Assembly (NCBI GenBank): GCA_963742715.1
Contig: CAVUMR010000003.1
Coordinates: 992,001 to 1,056,000, forward strand
Source of the DNA: CAVUMR01 sp963742715
Lineage (GTDB): Bacteria; Actinomycetota; Actinomycetes; Mycobacteriales; Micromonosporaceae
Direction of reading: 5' to 3'
DNA: 64,000 nt
Position numbers and translations under genes: made by a program. The notes beneath the pieces were generated by a model. That model did not search any database. It was not told where the DNA came from and saw only the letters and a list, made by a program, of their open reading frames with translations. Positions 28,705-38,150 of this stretch are shown one piece after another; the stretch's first letter is position 1; every line of letters starts with the position of its first letter.

Positions 28705-29511
28705 ATGCCGACGGACCGACAACGCGACCTGATAGAACGCGCGCAGCTGACCGCGGCGGCGGATCCGCGGATCCGGGCCGCGTGGCTGGCGGGCAGCTTC
28801 GCGAACGGGACCGCTGACGACCACGCCGACATCGACCTGCACCTGCTCGTCGGCGACGCGGACTTCGGGACGTTCCGCACCGGATGGGCCGACCTGGCCC
28901 GCGCCATAGGCCCCATGGTGCTGGTACGCCAGATCAGTGGCATCGCCGGCGGGTACGCGATCACTCCGGACTGGCTGCACCTCGACATCGTGTGTTACCC
29001 GGAGTCGTCGTTCGATCCGGCCGGGCTGCGCGGGTGTCTCCCGCTGTTCGACCGCACCGGCAAGCTCCCGACCCTGCCGACCCTGGGGCCGAGCATGTAC
29101 GGCGAGCCGTACTTCCCCGCCGAGGAGATCGACTTCTACTACTACCTGCTCGGCAATTTGGCCGTCGTACTTGGCCGCGGCGAGCTGACGCTGGCCAGCA
29201 ACGGCTCGATCATGCGGCGTGACCTGGGGTTGGTGCCGCTCATGCTGGCCGAGAACGGGGTACGCAAGACCGACGGCAACAAGCGGCTCAACCCGTACCT
29301 GACCGACGCGCAGCGGGCCGTACTCGAGTCGCTGCCTCCGGTGGCCGCCGACCACGCGTCGGTGATCGCGTTCGACCGGTTGGTCGCCGCCGAGGTGAGC
29401 CGGCGCGGACGCGCACTCGCCGCGAGAACCGGCGCGGAATGGCCGGCCGAACTGGAGCGCGCCACCCTGGACTATCTACGGCGTGAGCTGGAGCTGGAGG
29501 TACCGGGGTAG
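28705..29511 (+). CDS. Nucleotidyltransferase-domain protein
   Basis: 268 aa. Pol-beta-type nucleotidyltransferase: WLAGSFANGTADDHADIDLH gives the GS...DxD catalytic motif, and LHLDIVCYPES supplies a third acidic residue. The C-terminal helical half (LLGNLAVVLGRGE, LGLVPLMLAENG) is like aminoglycoside-adenylyltransferase-related proteins, though no resistance substrate can be named. Start ATG 28705 by the leaderless promoter. Confidence 0.82.
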   Translation: MPTDRQRDLIERAQLTAAADPRIRAAWLAGSFANGTADDHADIDLHLLVGDADFGTFRTGWADLARAIGPMVLVRQISGIAGGYAITPDWLHLDIVCYPESSFDPAGLRGCLPLFDRTGKLPTLPTLGPSMYGEPYFPAEEIDFYYYLLGNLAVVLGRGELTLASNGSIMRRDLGLVPLMLAENGVRKTDGNKRLNPYLTDAQRAVLESLPPVAADHASVIAFDRLVAAEVSRRGRALAARTGAEWPAELERATLDYLRRELELEVPG

Positions 29512-29539
29512 CTGGCACCGGCACTGAACGGCGGTTGGA

Positions 29540-30136
29540 TCAGGCCGGCGCCACGGTCATGCTCATGACGCAGTGGTTCTTGCCCTTGGGCCGTTCGTAC
29601 GCGAATCCCGCCTGCTCGAACATGCTCCGGGTGACGCTGTACAGATGCGAAGCCGACTTCTTCTCGCCTGCGGTGTCCTGGGGGTACGCCTCGACCACTC
29701 CACCACCGGCGCTGGCGATGATGTCCAGCGCGCCGTGCAGCGCCACCGCCGCCACCCCCTTGCGCCGGTACCGCTTGTCGACGAAGAAGCAGGTGATGCG
29801 GTAGTCGGGCCGTCGCGTGGCGCTCGCCTCGTACTCCTTGCGGTGGTTGATGTTCGGCAGCTCCTCGGGGGTGCCGAACTGGCACCAGCCGATCCCCTCG
29901 GTACCGTCGAAGACCACCGCGGCATGCGCCCGACCGGCGCTGACGAGCTGCTGCTTGAGCGCGCGGTTCGCGTCCGCGTCGAACGTCTTCTCGCCGTGCA
30001 TGGTGTGGAACCAGGTGCACCAGCACCCACCCCAGACGCCGTTGTGCCGCTCCGCCAGCCCCGCGAAGGCATCCCAGGTGTCGGGACCGAGAGGCCGCAC
30101 CGTGAAGGACGTACTGGCTCCCGCAACGTCAGCCAT
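29540..30136 (-). CDS. GNAT-family acetyltransferase, paralogue of the 22129 gene
   Basis: 198 aa. Same GNAT subfamily as the protein at 22129-22758: DTWDAFAGLAERHNGVWGGC with GGCWC, then RITCFFVDKRYRRKGVAAVA as the acetyl-CoA site and ALDIIASAGGGVVEAYP. It converges with the nucleotidyltransferase. ATG 30136 was chosen because TACACT lies 6 nt upstream; the frame stays open to 30370 without sense. Confidence 0.85.
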   Translation of the reverse strand: MADVAGASTSFTVRPLGPDTWDAFAGLAERHNGVWGGCWCTWFHTMHGEKTFDADANRALKQQLVSAGRAHAAVVFDGTEGIGWCQFGTPEELPNINHRKEYEASATRRPDYRITCFFVDKRYRRKGVAAVALHGALDIIASAGGGVVEAYPQDTAGEKKSASHLYSVTRSMFEQAGFAYERPKGKNHCVMSMTVAPA

Positions 30137-30142
30137 CGCCAC

Positions 30143-30148
30143 AGTGTA
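30143..30148 (-). promoter_or_regulatory. -10 box TACACT, leaderless start of the second GNAT gene
   Basis: On the minus strand TACACT, then GTGGCG, then ATG 30136. Confidence 0.5.
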
Positions 30149-30304
30149 GGAGCCGCCTGGTCCGCGTGACCCCGGCGACGGCCGCGCCGCGGTCCGGAGT
30201 TCGATGAGATCAATTGCGGGACGATATTCGATTCCGCAGATCCGCCTACGCGCAAAGAGAAATCCTGCCCGGCAAGATCGGTTTGGCAGGGAGCAGGCCG
30301 CGCC

Positions 30305-30370
30305 GTAAAGCTCAGGGCTCCGGAGCACACGTCGGTAAAGATCAAAACGGACCACACCAGTAAAGATCAA
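30305..30370 (+). repeat. Three GTAAAG(A/C)TCA repeats upstream of the NRPS operon
   Basis: GTAAAGCTCA at 30305, GTAAAGATCAA at 30335 and GTAAAGATCAA at 30360, all in the same orientation, spaced 30 and 25 bp. They lie in the ~390-bp gap (30149-30538), which is visibly more AT-rich than its surroundings and holds no convincing gene. Candidate regulator-binding sites for the NRPS operon; the factor is unknown. Confidence 0.55.
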
Positions 30371-30473
30371 TTATCCGGATCGTGGGCGTCATGCCGCGCC
30401 GCGCGCTGGGCGCTCATTGTCGAATTCGACACCGCGTTGACCGCCTCACCCGCCGCCACCCCGGCGAATAGTT

Positions 30474-30486
30474 ATATGTCACATAT
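30474..30486 (+). promoter_or_regulatory. Palindrome ATATGT-C-ACATAT upstream of the NRPS promoter
   Basis: Perfect 6-1-6 palindrome ending 17 nt before the -35 box of the NRPS promoter. Operator-like by position and symmetry; binding is inferred. Confidence 0.5.
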
Positions 30487-30503
30487 TGATCGATGACGAA
30501 ACA

Positions 30504-30532
30504 TTGGCGACCACCGGGCAACCCCATATGGT
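30504..30532 (+). promoter_or_regulatory. NRPS operon promoter
   Basis: -35 TTGGCG (30504-30509), a 17-nt spacer and -10 TATGGT (30527-30532), then 6 nt to ATG 30539. This predicts a leaderless mRNA, although GGTGAAAG could also act as a weak SD. It is the best -35/-10 pair I see in the window. Confidence 0.6.
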
Positions 30533-30538
30533 GAAAGT

Positions 30539-32572
30539 ATGAGCCACTTCACCCCAATTGGCTGGCGTGAAGGGGCCATTCATCCTGGTACCCGGATGGG
30601 CGACCGGCCGGATAGGCGAGTGCCACCGGCGACCGTGGCCGAGTGTGTGCACCAGGCGATCGACCGCTATCCGGACCGCGTCGCCGTGCTCGATCCGACC
30701 GTGTCGTGGACCTATCGGGAGCTGGATCGGGAAGCCGACCGCATCGCCGAAGTCGTGGTGTCCGCCGGGGTACGGGCTGGCGAACTGGTCGCGCTGGGCG
30801 TGGCCAGATCCGCGCGTTACGTGGCGGCGATGCTCGGCGTGCTGCGGGCCGGCGCGGCGTACCTGCCGCTGGATCCGGACCAGCCGGTGTCCCGGACCCG
30901 GGCGGCGCTGGCCGGCCTCGGAGTCCGGATCCTGCTCACCGACGGGACGCCGTGGCTGGGCCTCGGCCTGCGCCAGCTGGTACTGCCGGTGGACCGGCCG
31001 GGCATCGAGCCGGACGATCACCGGGCCGGTGCTGACCGCCCCGGGCCACCGGACGGACCACCGGACGGACCGCCGGATGGGGCCAGTCGCCGGATCGGTG
31101 CCGGCTGGCCGTGCTACGCGATGCTGACTTCCGGTACCACCGGCCCACCCAAGCCGGTGCTGGTCACGCACGGCGGGGTGGCCTCACTCGTACACCAGCC
31201 GGGGTTTGCGCCTTTACGCCCCGGAGCGGTGCTGCTCCAACTGGCGCCGCTGCACTTCGACGCCGCCACCTTCGAGATCTGGGGTTCGCTGGCCAACGGC
31301 GCGACGGTGGCGGTGGCGCCCCGGTGCGAGCTCGGCGCGGACGAGATCGCCGGCCTCATCGAGCGGTACGGCGTGAGCGTTCTGCACCTGACCGCGGGAC
31401 TGTTCCGGGTGATCGCCGACGAGCGACCGGACTGCTTCGGCTCGCTGGAATGCCTGCTCACCGGCGGCGACGTCGTGTCGGCCAGCCACGTCCGCCGGAT
31501 CCGGGAACGGTACGGCCGGTTGGCGATCGTCGCCTGCTACGGACCGACGGAGGGTACGACGTTCACGTCGGTGGCCCCGCTGTCCGGCGCGGTCGATGCG
31601 GTACCGCTCGGGGAGCCGATCCCCGGTCGGGAGTTGTACCTGCTGACCGGCGACCTGGAGCCGGCCGGTACCGGTCAGTCCGGCGAGCTGTACGTGGCCG
31701 GAGCCGGCGTCGCGCTGGGCTACCTGAACCGGCCGGGCCAGACCGCCGACCGGTTCGTGCCGGATCCGTTCAGTGGGGTCCCGGGTGCGCGGATGTACCG
31801 CACCGGAGACCGCGCGGTACGCGATCCGAACGGCGCGCTGCGGTTCCTCGGCCGGCTGGACAACCAGGTCAAGATCAGAGGTGTACGGGTGGAGCCGGCC
31901 GAGATCGAGACGGCACTGCACGACCATCCGGCGGTACGCGACGCGGTGGTGCGCCCGCGCGGCGGGCCCGGTGACGCGGTGCTCGTGGGGTACGTGGTGC
32001 CCGAGCCGGACCAGCGGCCGTCCGCCGGCGAGCTGCGCGGACACCTGCGTGGCCGGCTGCCGGCCGCGTTGGTCCCGTCCGCCGTGATGCTCGTGGCGGC
32101 GCTGCCCACCACCGCGACCGGCAAGATCGACGGGGCCGCGCTGGACCGGATCCCGGTCGGTACGGCGACCGACGAGCTGGATCGGCCCGCGCCGGCCGAC
32201 GGCGGAGACGGCGTGGAAGCCTACGTCGCCGCCGTATGGCGCGACCTGCTCGACCTCGACCGGCTCGGGCCGGACGACGACTTCTTCGAGGTGGGCGGAC
32301 ACTCGCTGGTCGCGGTGCGGATCGCCGCGCGGCTGCAGCGCGGGCTCGACCGCGAGGTGCCGCTGCGCGCGATCGTGGCGCATCCGACCGTGCGGTCGTT
32401 CGCGGACTGGCTGCACCGCACCGATCCGGTGCCGGCCGCTCCGGAGCCCGTCGACAAGCCGGACTCCGGCCCGCTCGACGCCGACCTGGCCGCGGCCAGC
32501 CCGGACGAGGTGGCCACGGCACTGCGGCTACTCGGCGGCGGGACCGGCGGGGCACGGAGCGGGCCGCCATGA
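30539..32572 (+). CDS. NRPS: adenylation-thiolation (A-T) protein
   Basis: 677 aa. First gene of the NRPS operon. It activates an amino or carboxylic acid as AMP ester and loads it on its own carrier. A domain: A3 LTSGTTGPPKP (~194), A4 HFDAATFEIWG, A5 CYGPTEGTT (~333), A8 GRLDNQVKIRG (~440), A10 TATGKIDG (~525). Carrier: FFEVGGHSLVAVRI with the phosphopantetheine Ser at ~586. No condensation domain, so it looks like a loading unit. By-eye specificity residues are DAFHLGCTF+K, nearest in style to hydrophobic (Val/Ile-type) codes; low confidence. A proline/glycine-rich PPDGPPDGPPDG insertion lies before A3. Its stop overlaps the next start (ATGA). Confidence 0.92.
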   Translation: MSHFTPIGWREGAIHPGTRMGDRPDRRVPPATVAECVHQAIDRYPDRVAVLDPTVSWTYRELDREADRIAEVVVSAGVRAGELVALGVARSARYVAAMLGVLRAGAAYLPLDPDQPVSRTRAALAGLGVRILLTDGTPWLGLGLRQLVLPVDRPGIEPDDHRAGADRPGPPDGPPDGPPDGASRRIGAGWPCYAMLTSGTTGPPKPVLVTHGGVASLVHQPGFAPLRPGAVLLQLAPLHFDAATFEIWGSLANGATVAVAPRCELGADEIAGLIERYGVSVLHLTAGLFRVIADERPDCFGSLECLLTGGDVVSASHVRRIRERYGRLAIVACYGPTEGTTFTSVAPLSGAVDAVPLGEPIPGRELYLLTGDLEPAGTGQSGELYVAGAGVALGYLNRPGQTADRFVPDPFSGVPGARMYRTGDRAVRDPNGALRFLGRLDNQVKIRGVRVEPAEIETALHDHPAVRDAVVRPRGGPGDAVLVGYVVPEPDQRPSAGELRGHLRGRLPAALVPSAVMLVAALPTTATGKIDGAALDRIPVGTATDELDRPAPADGGDGVEAYVAAVWRDLLDLDRLGPDDDFFEVGGHSLVAVRIAARLQRGLDREVPLRAIVAHPTVRSFADWLHRTDPVPAAPEPVDKPDSGPLDADLAAASPDEVATALRLLGGGTGGARSGPP

Positions 32573-35500
32573 CCGACGTACGGCGCTCGCGTGACCTGCT
32601 CGCCGAGCACCCCGGCATCCATCCGCTGACCCCGGCACAGCGCGGCCTGTGGTTTCTGGAGAACTTCAACCCGAACAGCTCGTTCTACATCGTCGGCTTC
32701 GGCCTGCGGTTCACCGGTGCGCTGGACGTGTCGGCACTGGAGGCGGCGCTCGCGGACTGCGTGGCGCGGCAGGAGGCGCTGCGAGCCCGGTTCATCACCC
32801 TCGACGGCCGGCCCTACCAGGTCTTCGTGCCCGACCAGCCGGTACACCTGCCGGTCGTGGAGCTCTCCGGCGTACCGGCCGTGCAGGCGCACCGGCAGCT
32901 TCGCGAACGGTTCGAGGAGCTGGCCGGGCAGCCGTTCGACCTGACCGGAGAGGCGCCGCTGCGAGCCGTGCTGGTACGGCTGGCCCCGCACCGGCACGCA
33001 CTGCTGCTCGCGATCCACCACATCGTCTTCGACGCCTGGTCCACCGGTGTGTTCCTGGCTCAGCTCGGCGCGGCGTACACGGCGAGATCCGCCGGCCTGC
33101 ACGACGAGCCGGTGGCGCCCGCGGCCGGATTCGGGGCGGTGGCCGCGCGGCAGGCCGCCCGGGCCGGCGAGTGGGGTGCGCAGGCGGCCGGGACGACCGG
33201 CCCGGTGCGGCGGTGGCGGGACCGGCTCGTCGGCGCGCCGGCGCTCGACCTGCCCACCGACCGGCACCGGCCGCGGTGGCGCGGCTTCGCCGGCGGCACC
33301 GTCCGGGCGCAGGTCGACGCGGACACCACCGCCCGCCTGCGCGCGGTCGCCGCCGACCTGCGGGTCTCACCGTTCACCGTGCTGGCCACCGCGTTCAACC
33401 TGCTGCTCGCCCAGCTGTCCGGCCAGGACGACATCGTCATCGGCGTACCGCTGGCCGGCCGGGACGATCCCGCCACGCACGAACTGGTCGGGTTCTTCAC
33501 CAACACCCTGCCGCTGCGGGTCGACCTGCACCGGGTCCGCTCGTTCCGGGACGCGGTACAACGGCACCGCGAGCCGGTACTCGACCTGCTCGCCAGCCAG
33601 CACACCCCGTTCCTGGCGCTGGTCGACGAGCTGCGGCCGGCGCGCGCGGCCAACCGCAACCCGTTCTTCGACGTGACCTTCCAGCACCTGCCGCGCCCGG
33701 ACGAGGGCATGCGGTTCGGCGAGGTGACCGTCGAGCTGTTCGGCGACGAATGGCACACCGCACAGTTCGACCTGTCCTGCGACGTTGTGGACGCCCCGGA
33801 CGGGCTCGGCGTGGTGTGGGAGTTCAGCACCGAGCTGTTCTCGGTACGCACCATCCGCGGCTGGCTCGACCAGTACCTCGCGCTGCTCGGCCAGGCCGCG
33901 GACAGTCCGGACACGCTGCCCCGGATGCGCGGGCCGGTCACCGAGCCGGCCGGAGCGGTACGGCCCGACCTCGCCACGTCCGCCTGGACACCCGACGGGC
34001 TGGCCGGTCTGGTGACCGCACGCGCCGCCGCCACGCCGCACGCTCCCGCCCTGTACGACGACGGGCAGGCGCTCAGTTACCGCGAACTCGAGGACGCCGC
34101 CAGCCGGCTCGCGGGCGTACTGGCCACCCGTGGCGTCCGCCCCGGCGACCGGGTCGGTGTGCTGGCCGGACCCGCGCTGACCGGGCCGGTCGCGCTGCTG
34201 GCGGTGCTGAAGTGCGGCGCGGCGTACGTACCGCTGGACCCCCAACTGCCGCCGCGGCGCGCGGCCGGGATGCTCGCCGCGGCCGGTTGCCGCCTGCTCG
34301 TCTGCGTACCGGAAACTCGCCCGCTCGCGGACCGGCTCGGACTGCCGCTGGTGGACGCGAGCGATCCGGGCGCGGGTGACGCCGCGGTCGGATTCGACCC
34401 CCCACCGGTGTACCCGGACACGCTCGCGTACGTGATGTTCACCTCCGGCAGCACCGGTGCGCCCAAGCCGGTGATGGTGCCGCACCGCGCCGCGCTGTGC
34501 CTGGCGGTCGCCGCGGCCGAGGTGTACCAGTTGCGCCCCACCGACGTGGTGGCGCAGCTCGCCTCGCTGGCCGTGGACGTCTCGGTGGAGGAGCTGTTCG
34601 CCAGCTGGTACGCGGGTGCCGCGGTGGCGATCGCACCGGACGCGCTGGTCGACCTGACCTGGTTCGCCCGCCGGTACCGGCTGACCGTGCTGAACATGGT
34701 GGCCGCCCGCTGGCACGAATGGGTACGTGAGCTGCTCGACGCCGAGCTGGCCGACCCGTCCGGTACGACCCGGCCGGACCACCTGCTGCCCGAGCAGGTA
34801 CGGCTGGTGGTCACCGGCAGCGACCGGCTCGACCCGGACCGGGTGCGCGCCTGGCAGGACGGGCCGGGCCGGCGGGTGCGGCTGCTCAACGCGTACGGCA
34901 CGACCGAGACCGCGGTCTCCTCCGCCTGGTACGACACCGCCGACTACCCGGTGGACGCGGAGCAGGCCAGGGGCGTACCGATCGGCGGCCCACTCCCGCA
35001 CGCGGTACTGCACGTCGTGGACGAGGACCTGGCGCCGGTACCGGACGGCGTACCGGGCGAGCTGTACATCGGCGGCCCCGGTGTCGCGCTCGGCTACCTG
35101 GACCAGCCGGCCACGACCGCGCACCGGTTCGTGCCCGACCCGTTCGCCGGCGAGTCCGGTGCGCGGATGTATCGCACCGGGGACCGGGTACGCCGACTGC
35201 CCTCCGGTGCGCTGGACTTCCTCGGCCGGCTCGACGAGCAGGTCAAGGTACACGGGCACCGCATCGAGCTGGGCGAGGTGGAGGCAGCCGCGGCCGGCGT
35301 ACCCGGAGTGGCCGAGTTCGTGGCCGACACCCGCGCCGGCACCGACGGCGCACCCCGGCTGATCGGGTACGTCCGACCGGCGCCGGAACCGGCGGCGCAC
35401 ACCGCCGACGCGGCGGACCGGGTCGAGCAGTGGGGCGCGCTGCACGACGCGGAGTTGTTCAACGAGGTGCCGCCCGGTGCCGACCCGGCGCTGAACAGCA

Positions 35501-36999
35501 GCGGCTGGCTGAGCAGCTACAGCCGCGAGCCGATACCGCTGGACCAGATGCGCGAATGGCGGGACGCCACGCTCGACCGGCTGCGCGGGTACCGGCTCGG
35601 CCGGGTGCTGGAGATCGGCTGCGGTACGGGCATGATCCTGCTGCCGCTCGCGCCGGACGCCGAGCAGTACACCGGTGTCGACGTGTCCCCGCGGGCACTC
35701 GAGTACGTCGAGCGGCACCTCACCCCCGGCCTGGACGGGAAGGTACGGCTGGAGCGGGCGGCCGCGCACGAGCTGCCCGACACACCCCCGGTGGACCTGG
35801 TCATCCTCAACTCGGTCGTCCAGTACTTCCCCGACCTCGGCTACCTGGAGCAGGTACTCGAGCAGGCGTGGGGGCGGTTGCGCCCCGGCGGTCGGCTGTT
35901 CGTCGGCGACGTGCGCGACCTGACCACGCTCCGGACGTTCCACCTGTCCGTACTGCTGGCCCGCGGCGGCTACCCGGACGACCCGACCGCGCTCGCGCAC
36001 GCGGTGGCCGAGCGGGCCGACAGCGACAGTGAGCTGTGCCTGGACCCGCGGTACTTCGCCGCGCTGGGCGAGCTGCTGCCCGACCTGGCCGCGGTCGACG
36101 TCCAGGTCAAGTGCGGTCGCGCGGACACCGAGATGAACCGGTACCGGTACGACGTGACGCTGTGGCGCGGGCCGGTACCGGGGCGCGTGGCGGACGCCGC
36201 GGAGCCCGAGCCGCGGGACGCCCGTACCGGCGCCGAGCTGGCCGAGCTGATCAACCGGCACGGTGCCGACGGCCTGCGGGTGACCGGCCTGCCGGACCGC
36301 CGGATCGCGGCCGACGTGGCGGTCGCGGAGCTGCTCGGCGGTGGTGCGCGCCGGGTGTCCGACGCCGTGCGCGCGGCCGCCGAACAGGCGCGCGACCGGC
36401 CCGGACCGCACCCGGACGAGATCCGCCACCTCGCCGCCCGGGCCGGTTGCGCGGTGGCGGTACGACCGGCCGGCCACGGCCTGCTCGCGGTCGAGGTCGC
36501 GGATGCGCGGCAGCGGCCGGACCTGGCACCGCCGGCCCGACCCGGCACCCTCCCGGACCGGACCAACCTGGCCAGCCAGCCGCTGCGCGCGGTCCGCACC
36601 GCGCGGCTGGCCGAGGCGATCCGGACCAGGCTGCGCATCCTGCTGCCCGAGCCGATGGTGCCGAGCCGGCTGGTGTTCGTCGCCGAGCTCCCCCGTACCT
36701 CCAGCGGGAAGGTCGACCGGAGCCGGTTGCCCGATCCGCCCCGCGCGCTCGACCACACCGGACAGGTACCGCCGCGCACCGAGCTCGAGTCCACCCTGTG
36801 CGCGGTGTGGGAGCAGGTGCTCGGCCTGGACACGGTCGGCGTACGGGACAACTTCTTCGACATCGGCGGCGACTCGATCCGCTGGCTGCAGGTGGTGTCC
36901 CGGCTGGCCCGGGCCGGAGTCCGGTGTACCGCCCGGGACGTGTTCGACCACCAGACGGTCGAGGAACTGGCCCGGATGCTGCCGGATCGGGCGCCATGA
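32569..36999 (+). CDS. NRPS: condensation-adenylation-N-methyltransferase-thiolation (C-A-MT-T)
   Basis: 1476 aa. C domain in residues ~1-440 with HHIVFDA (His150) in place of the usual HHxxxDG. A domain with A3 FTSGSTGAPKP (~622), a changed A4 AVDVSVEELF and a changed A5 NAYGTTET. Between A8 (GRLDEQVKVHG) and A10 (RTSSGKVDR, ~1377) is an inserted SAM-dependent methyltransferase, motif I VLEIGCGTGMILL (~1013) and NSVVQYFP: the classical N-methylation insertion, which acts on the loaded aminoacyl group. Carrier FFDIGGDSIRWLQV (~1434). By-eye code DVENVGAVS+K, almost the same as in the C-A-T protein at 39289. GGDS carriers often precede tailoring or release domains; the reductase gene follows directly by ATGA overlap. 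Confidence 0.93.
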   Translation: MTDVRRSRDLLAEHPGIHPLTPAQRGLWFLENFNPNSSFYIVGFGLRFTGALDVSALEAALADCVARQEALRARFITLDGRPYQVFVPDQPVHLPVVELSGVPAVQAHRQLRERFEELAGQPFDLTGEAPLRAVLVRLAPHRHALLLAIHHIVFDAWSTGVFLAQLGAAYTARSAGLHDEPVAPAAGFGAVAARQAARAGEWGAQAAGTTGPVRRWRDRLVGAPALDLPTDRHRPRWRGFAGGTVRAQVDADTTARLRAVAADLRVSPFTVLATAFNLLLAQLSGQDDIVIGVPLAGRDDPATHELVGFFTNTLPLRVDLHRVRSFRDAVQRHREPVLDLLASQHTPFLALVDELRPARAANRNPFFDVTFQHLPRPDEGMRFGEVTVELFGDEWHTAQFDLSCDVVDAPDGLGVVWEFSTELFSVRTIRGWLDQYLALLGQAADSPDTLPRMRGPVTEPAGAVRPDLATSAWTPDGLAGLVTARAAATPHAPALYDDGQALSYRELEDAASRLAGVLATRGVRPGDRVGVLAGPALTGPVALLAVLKCGAAYVPLDPQLPPRRAAGMLAAAGCRLLVCVPETRPLADRLGLPLVDASDPGAGDAAVGFDPPPVYPDTLAYVMFTSGSTGAPKPVMVPHRAALCLAVAAAEVYQLRPTDVVAQLASLAVDVSVEELFASWYAGAAVAIAPDALVDLTWFARRYRLTVLNMVAARWHEWVRELLDAELADPSGTTRPDHLLPEQVRLVVTGSDRLDPDRVRAWQDGPGRRVRLLNAYGTTETAVSSAWYDTADYPVDAEQARGVPIGGPLPHAVLHVVDEDLAPVPDGVPGELYIGGPGVALGYLDQPATTAHRFVPDPFAGESGARMYRTGDRVRRLPSGALDFLGRLDEQVKVHGHRIELGEVEAAAAGVPGVAEFVADTRAGTDGAPRLIGYVRPAPEPAAHTADAADRVEQWGALHDAELFNEVPPGADPALNSSGWLSSYSREPIPLDQMREWRDATLDRLRGYRLGRVLEIGCGTGMILLPLAPDAEQYTGVDVSPRALEYVERHLTPGLDGKVRLERAAAHELPDTPPVDLVILNSVVQYFPDLGYLEQVLEQAWGRLRPGGRLFVGDVRDLTTLRTFHLSVLLARGGYPDDPTALAHAVAERADSDSELCLDPRYFAALGELLPDLAAVDVQVKCGRADTEMNRYRYDVTLWRGPVPGRVADAAEPEPRDARTGAELAELINRHGADGLRVTGLPDRRIAADVAVAELLGGGARRVSDAVRAAAEQARDRPGPHPDEIRHLAARAGCAVAVRPAGHGLLAVEVADARQRPDLAPPARPGTLPDRTNLASQPLRAVRTARLAEAIRTRLRILLPEPMVPSRLVFVAELPRTSSGKVDRSRLPDPPRALDHTGQVPPRTELESTLCAVWEQVLGLDTVGVRDNFFDIGGDSIRWLQVVSRLARAGVRCTARDVFDHQTVEELARMLPDRAP

Positions 37000-38138
37000 C
37001 CCCGGTACCGACCGCACTGGACGCCACCCTCGAATTCCACCCCCGCCAGGCCGGCAGCGGCTACGGCGGCGAGCTGGCCCTGACCGGCGTGACCGGCCTG
37101 CTCGGCGGGTACCTGCTCGCCGAACTGCTCGACACCACCACGGCGACGGTGCACTGCCTGGTGGACGAGCCCGACTTCACCGCCGGCTTCGACCGCATCC
37201 GCGCGGTACTGGTCGAGCTCGGCCGGTGGCGCCCCGGGCACGCCGCCCGCATCCAACCGGTGCCGGCCGACCTGACCGCGTCGCGGCTGGGACTGTCCGC
37301 GGCCCGGTTCGCCGACCTGGGCGCGCGACTGGACGCGATCTTCCACACCGCCGCCGACGAGCACCTGGTCAAGGACTACGCGCAGCTGGCGCCGACGAAC
37401 GTCGGCGGTACGCACGAGCTGCTGCGGCTCGCCGCGGCCGGGCGCGGCGTGCGGTTCCACTTCCTGTCCATCTACACGGTGGCGCCGGTACCGCCGGGCA
37501 CCGACCGCTGCGCCGAGGAGTGGCAGGACGGGCATCAGGCCACCTGCGGCTGGCCGGACGTGCTGGCCGCCGACGGCTACACCCGATCCAAGTGGGTGGC
37601 CGAGCAGCTCGTCACCGCCGCCGCGCGGCGCGGCCTGGCCGCCTCGGTGTACCGCACGAAATCGCTGTCCGGGGACACCACCGGGCGGTACCCGCGCGTC
37701 GACGTGCTGGTCGAACACCTCCGCGGCACGGTACGCGCCGGGGTGTACCCGACCGGCGCGCTGGCCTGCTGGACGCCGGTGGACTACGCGGCCCGGGCCA
37801 TCACGTTGCTCGCCGCCCGACCGCGCGATATCGGCCGGGTGTACCACCTGCCCGCCTGCGACGTACCGCTGGACTGGGTCTGGTCGCAGCTGCGGGAGCG
37901 CGGGTACCCGCTGCGCGGCGGTACCACCGACCAGTGGCGGGCCGCGGTCACCGGTACCGGCGGCAGCAACCTGGTGCACCTGCTCGGCGAGTCGTCCGGG
38001 CGCGGATCGCCGGTACTGCCGGAGTGGGACTGCACCGCCACCACCAGCGCACTCGACGGGGCCCTCGCCCCGCCGGCCATCACCGCCGAGCTGGTCGGCC
38101 GGTACCTCGACGACCTGCACCGACGCGGGCTGCTGTAG
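36996..38138 (+). CDS. Stand-alone NRPS thioester reductase (Re)
   Basis: 380 aa. SDR-type reductase of the NRPS terminal-reductase group, here as a separate protein. NAD(P)H-binding LTGVTGLLGGYLLAELL, then HTAADEHLVKDY, and the catalytic Tyr/Lys in YTRSKWVAEQLV; the C-terminal part is shorter than in carboxylic acid reductases. It would release the peptidyl thioester as an aldehyde (which may cyclise to an imine) or, after a second reduction, an alcohol. Start ATG 36996 overlaps the preceding stop. With no thioesterase in the locus, this is the best candidate for chain release. Confidence 0.9.
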   Translation: MTPVPTALDATLEFHPRQAGSGYGGELALTGVTGLLGGYLLAELLDTTTATVHCLVDEPDFTAGFDRIRAVLVELGRWRPGHAARIQPVPADLTASRLGLSAARFADLGARLDAIFHTAADEHLVKDYAQLAPTNVGGTHELLRLAAAGRGVRFHFLSIYTVAPVPPGTDRCAEEWQDGHQATCGWPDVLAADGYTRSKWVAEQLVTAAARRGLAASVYRTKSLSGDTTGRYPRVDVLVEHLRGTVRAGVYPTGALACWTPVDYAARAITLLAARPRDIGRVYHLPACDVPLDWVWSQLRERGYPLRGGTTDQWRAAVTGTGGSNLVHLLGESSGRGSPVLPEWDCTATTSALDGALAPPAITAELVGRYLDDLHRRGLL

Positions 38139-38150
38139 GAGGGGAGCGAC

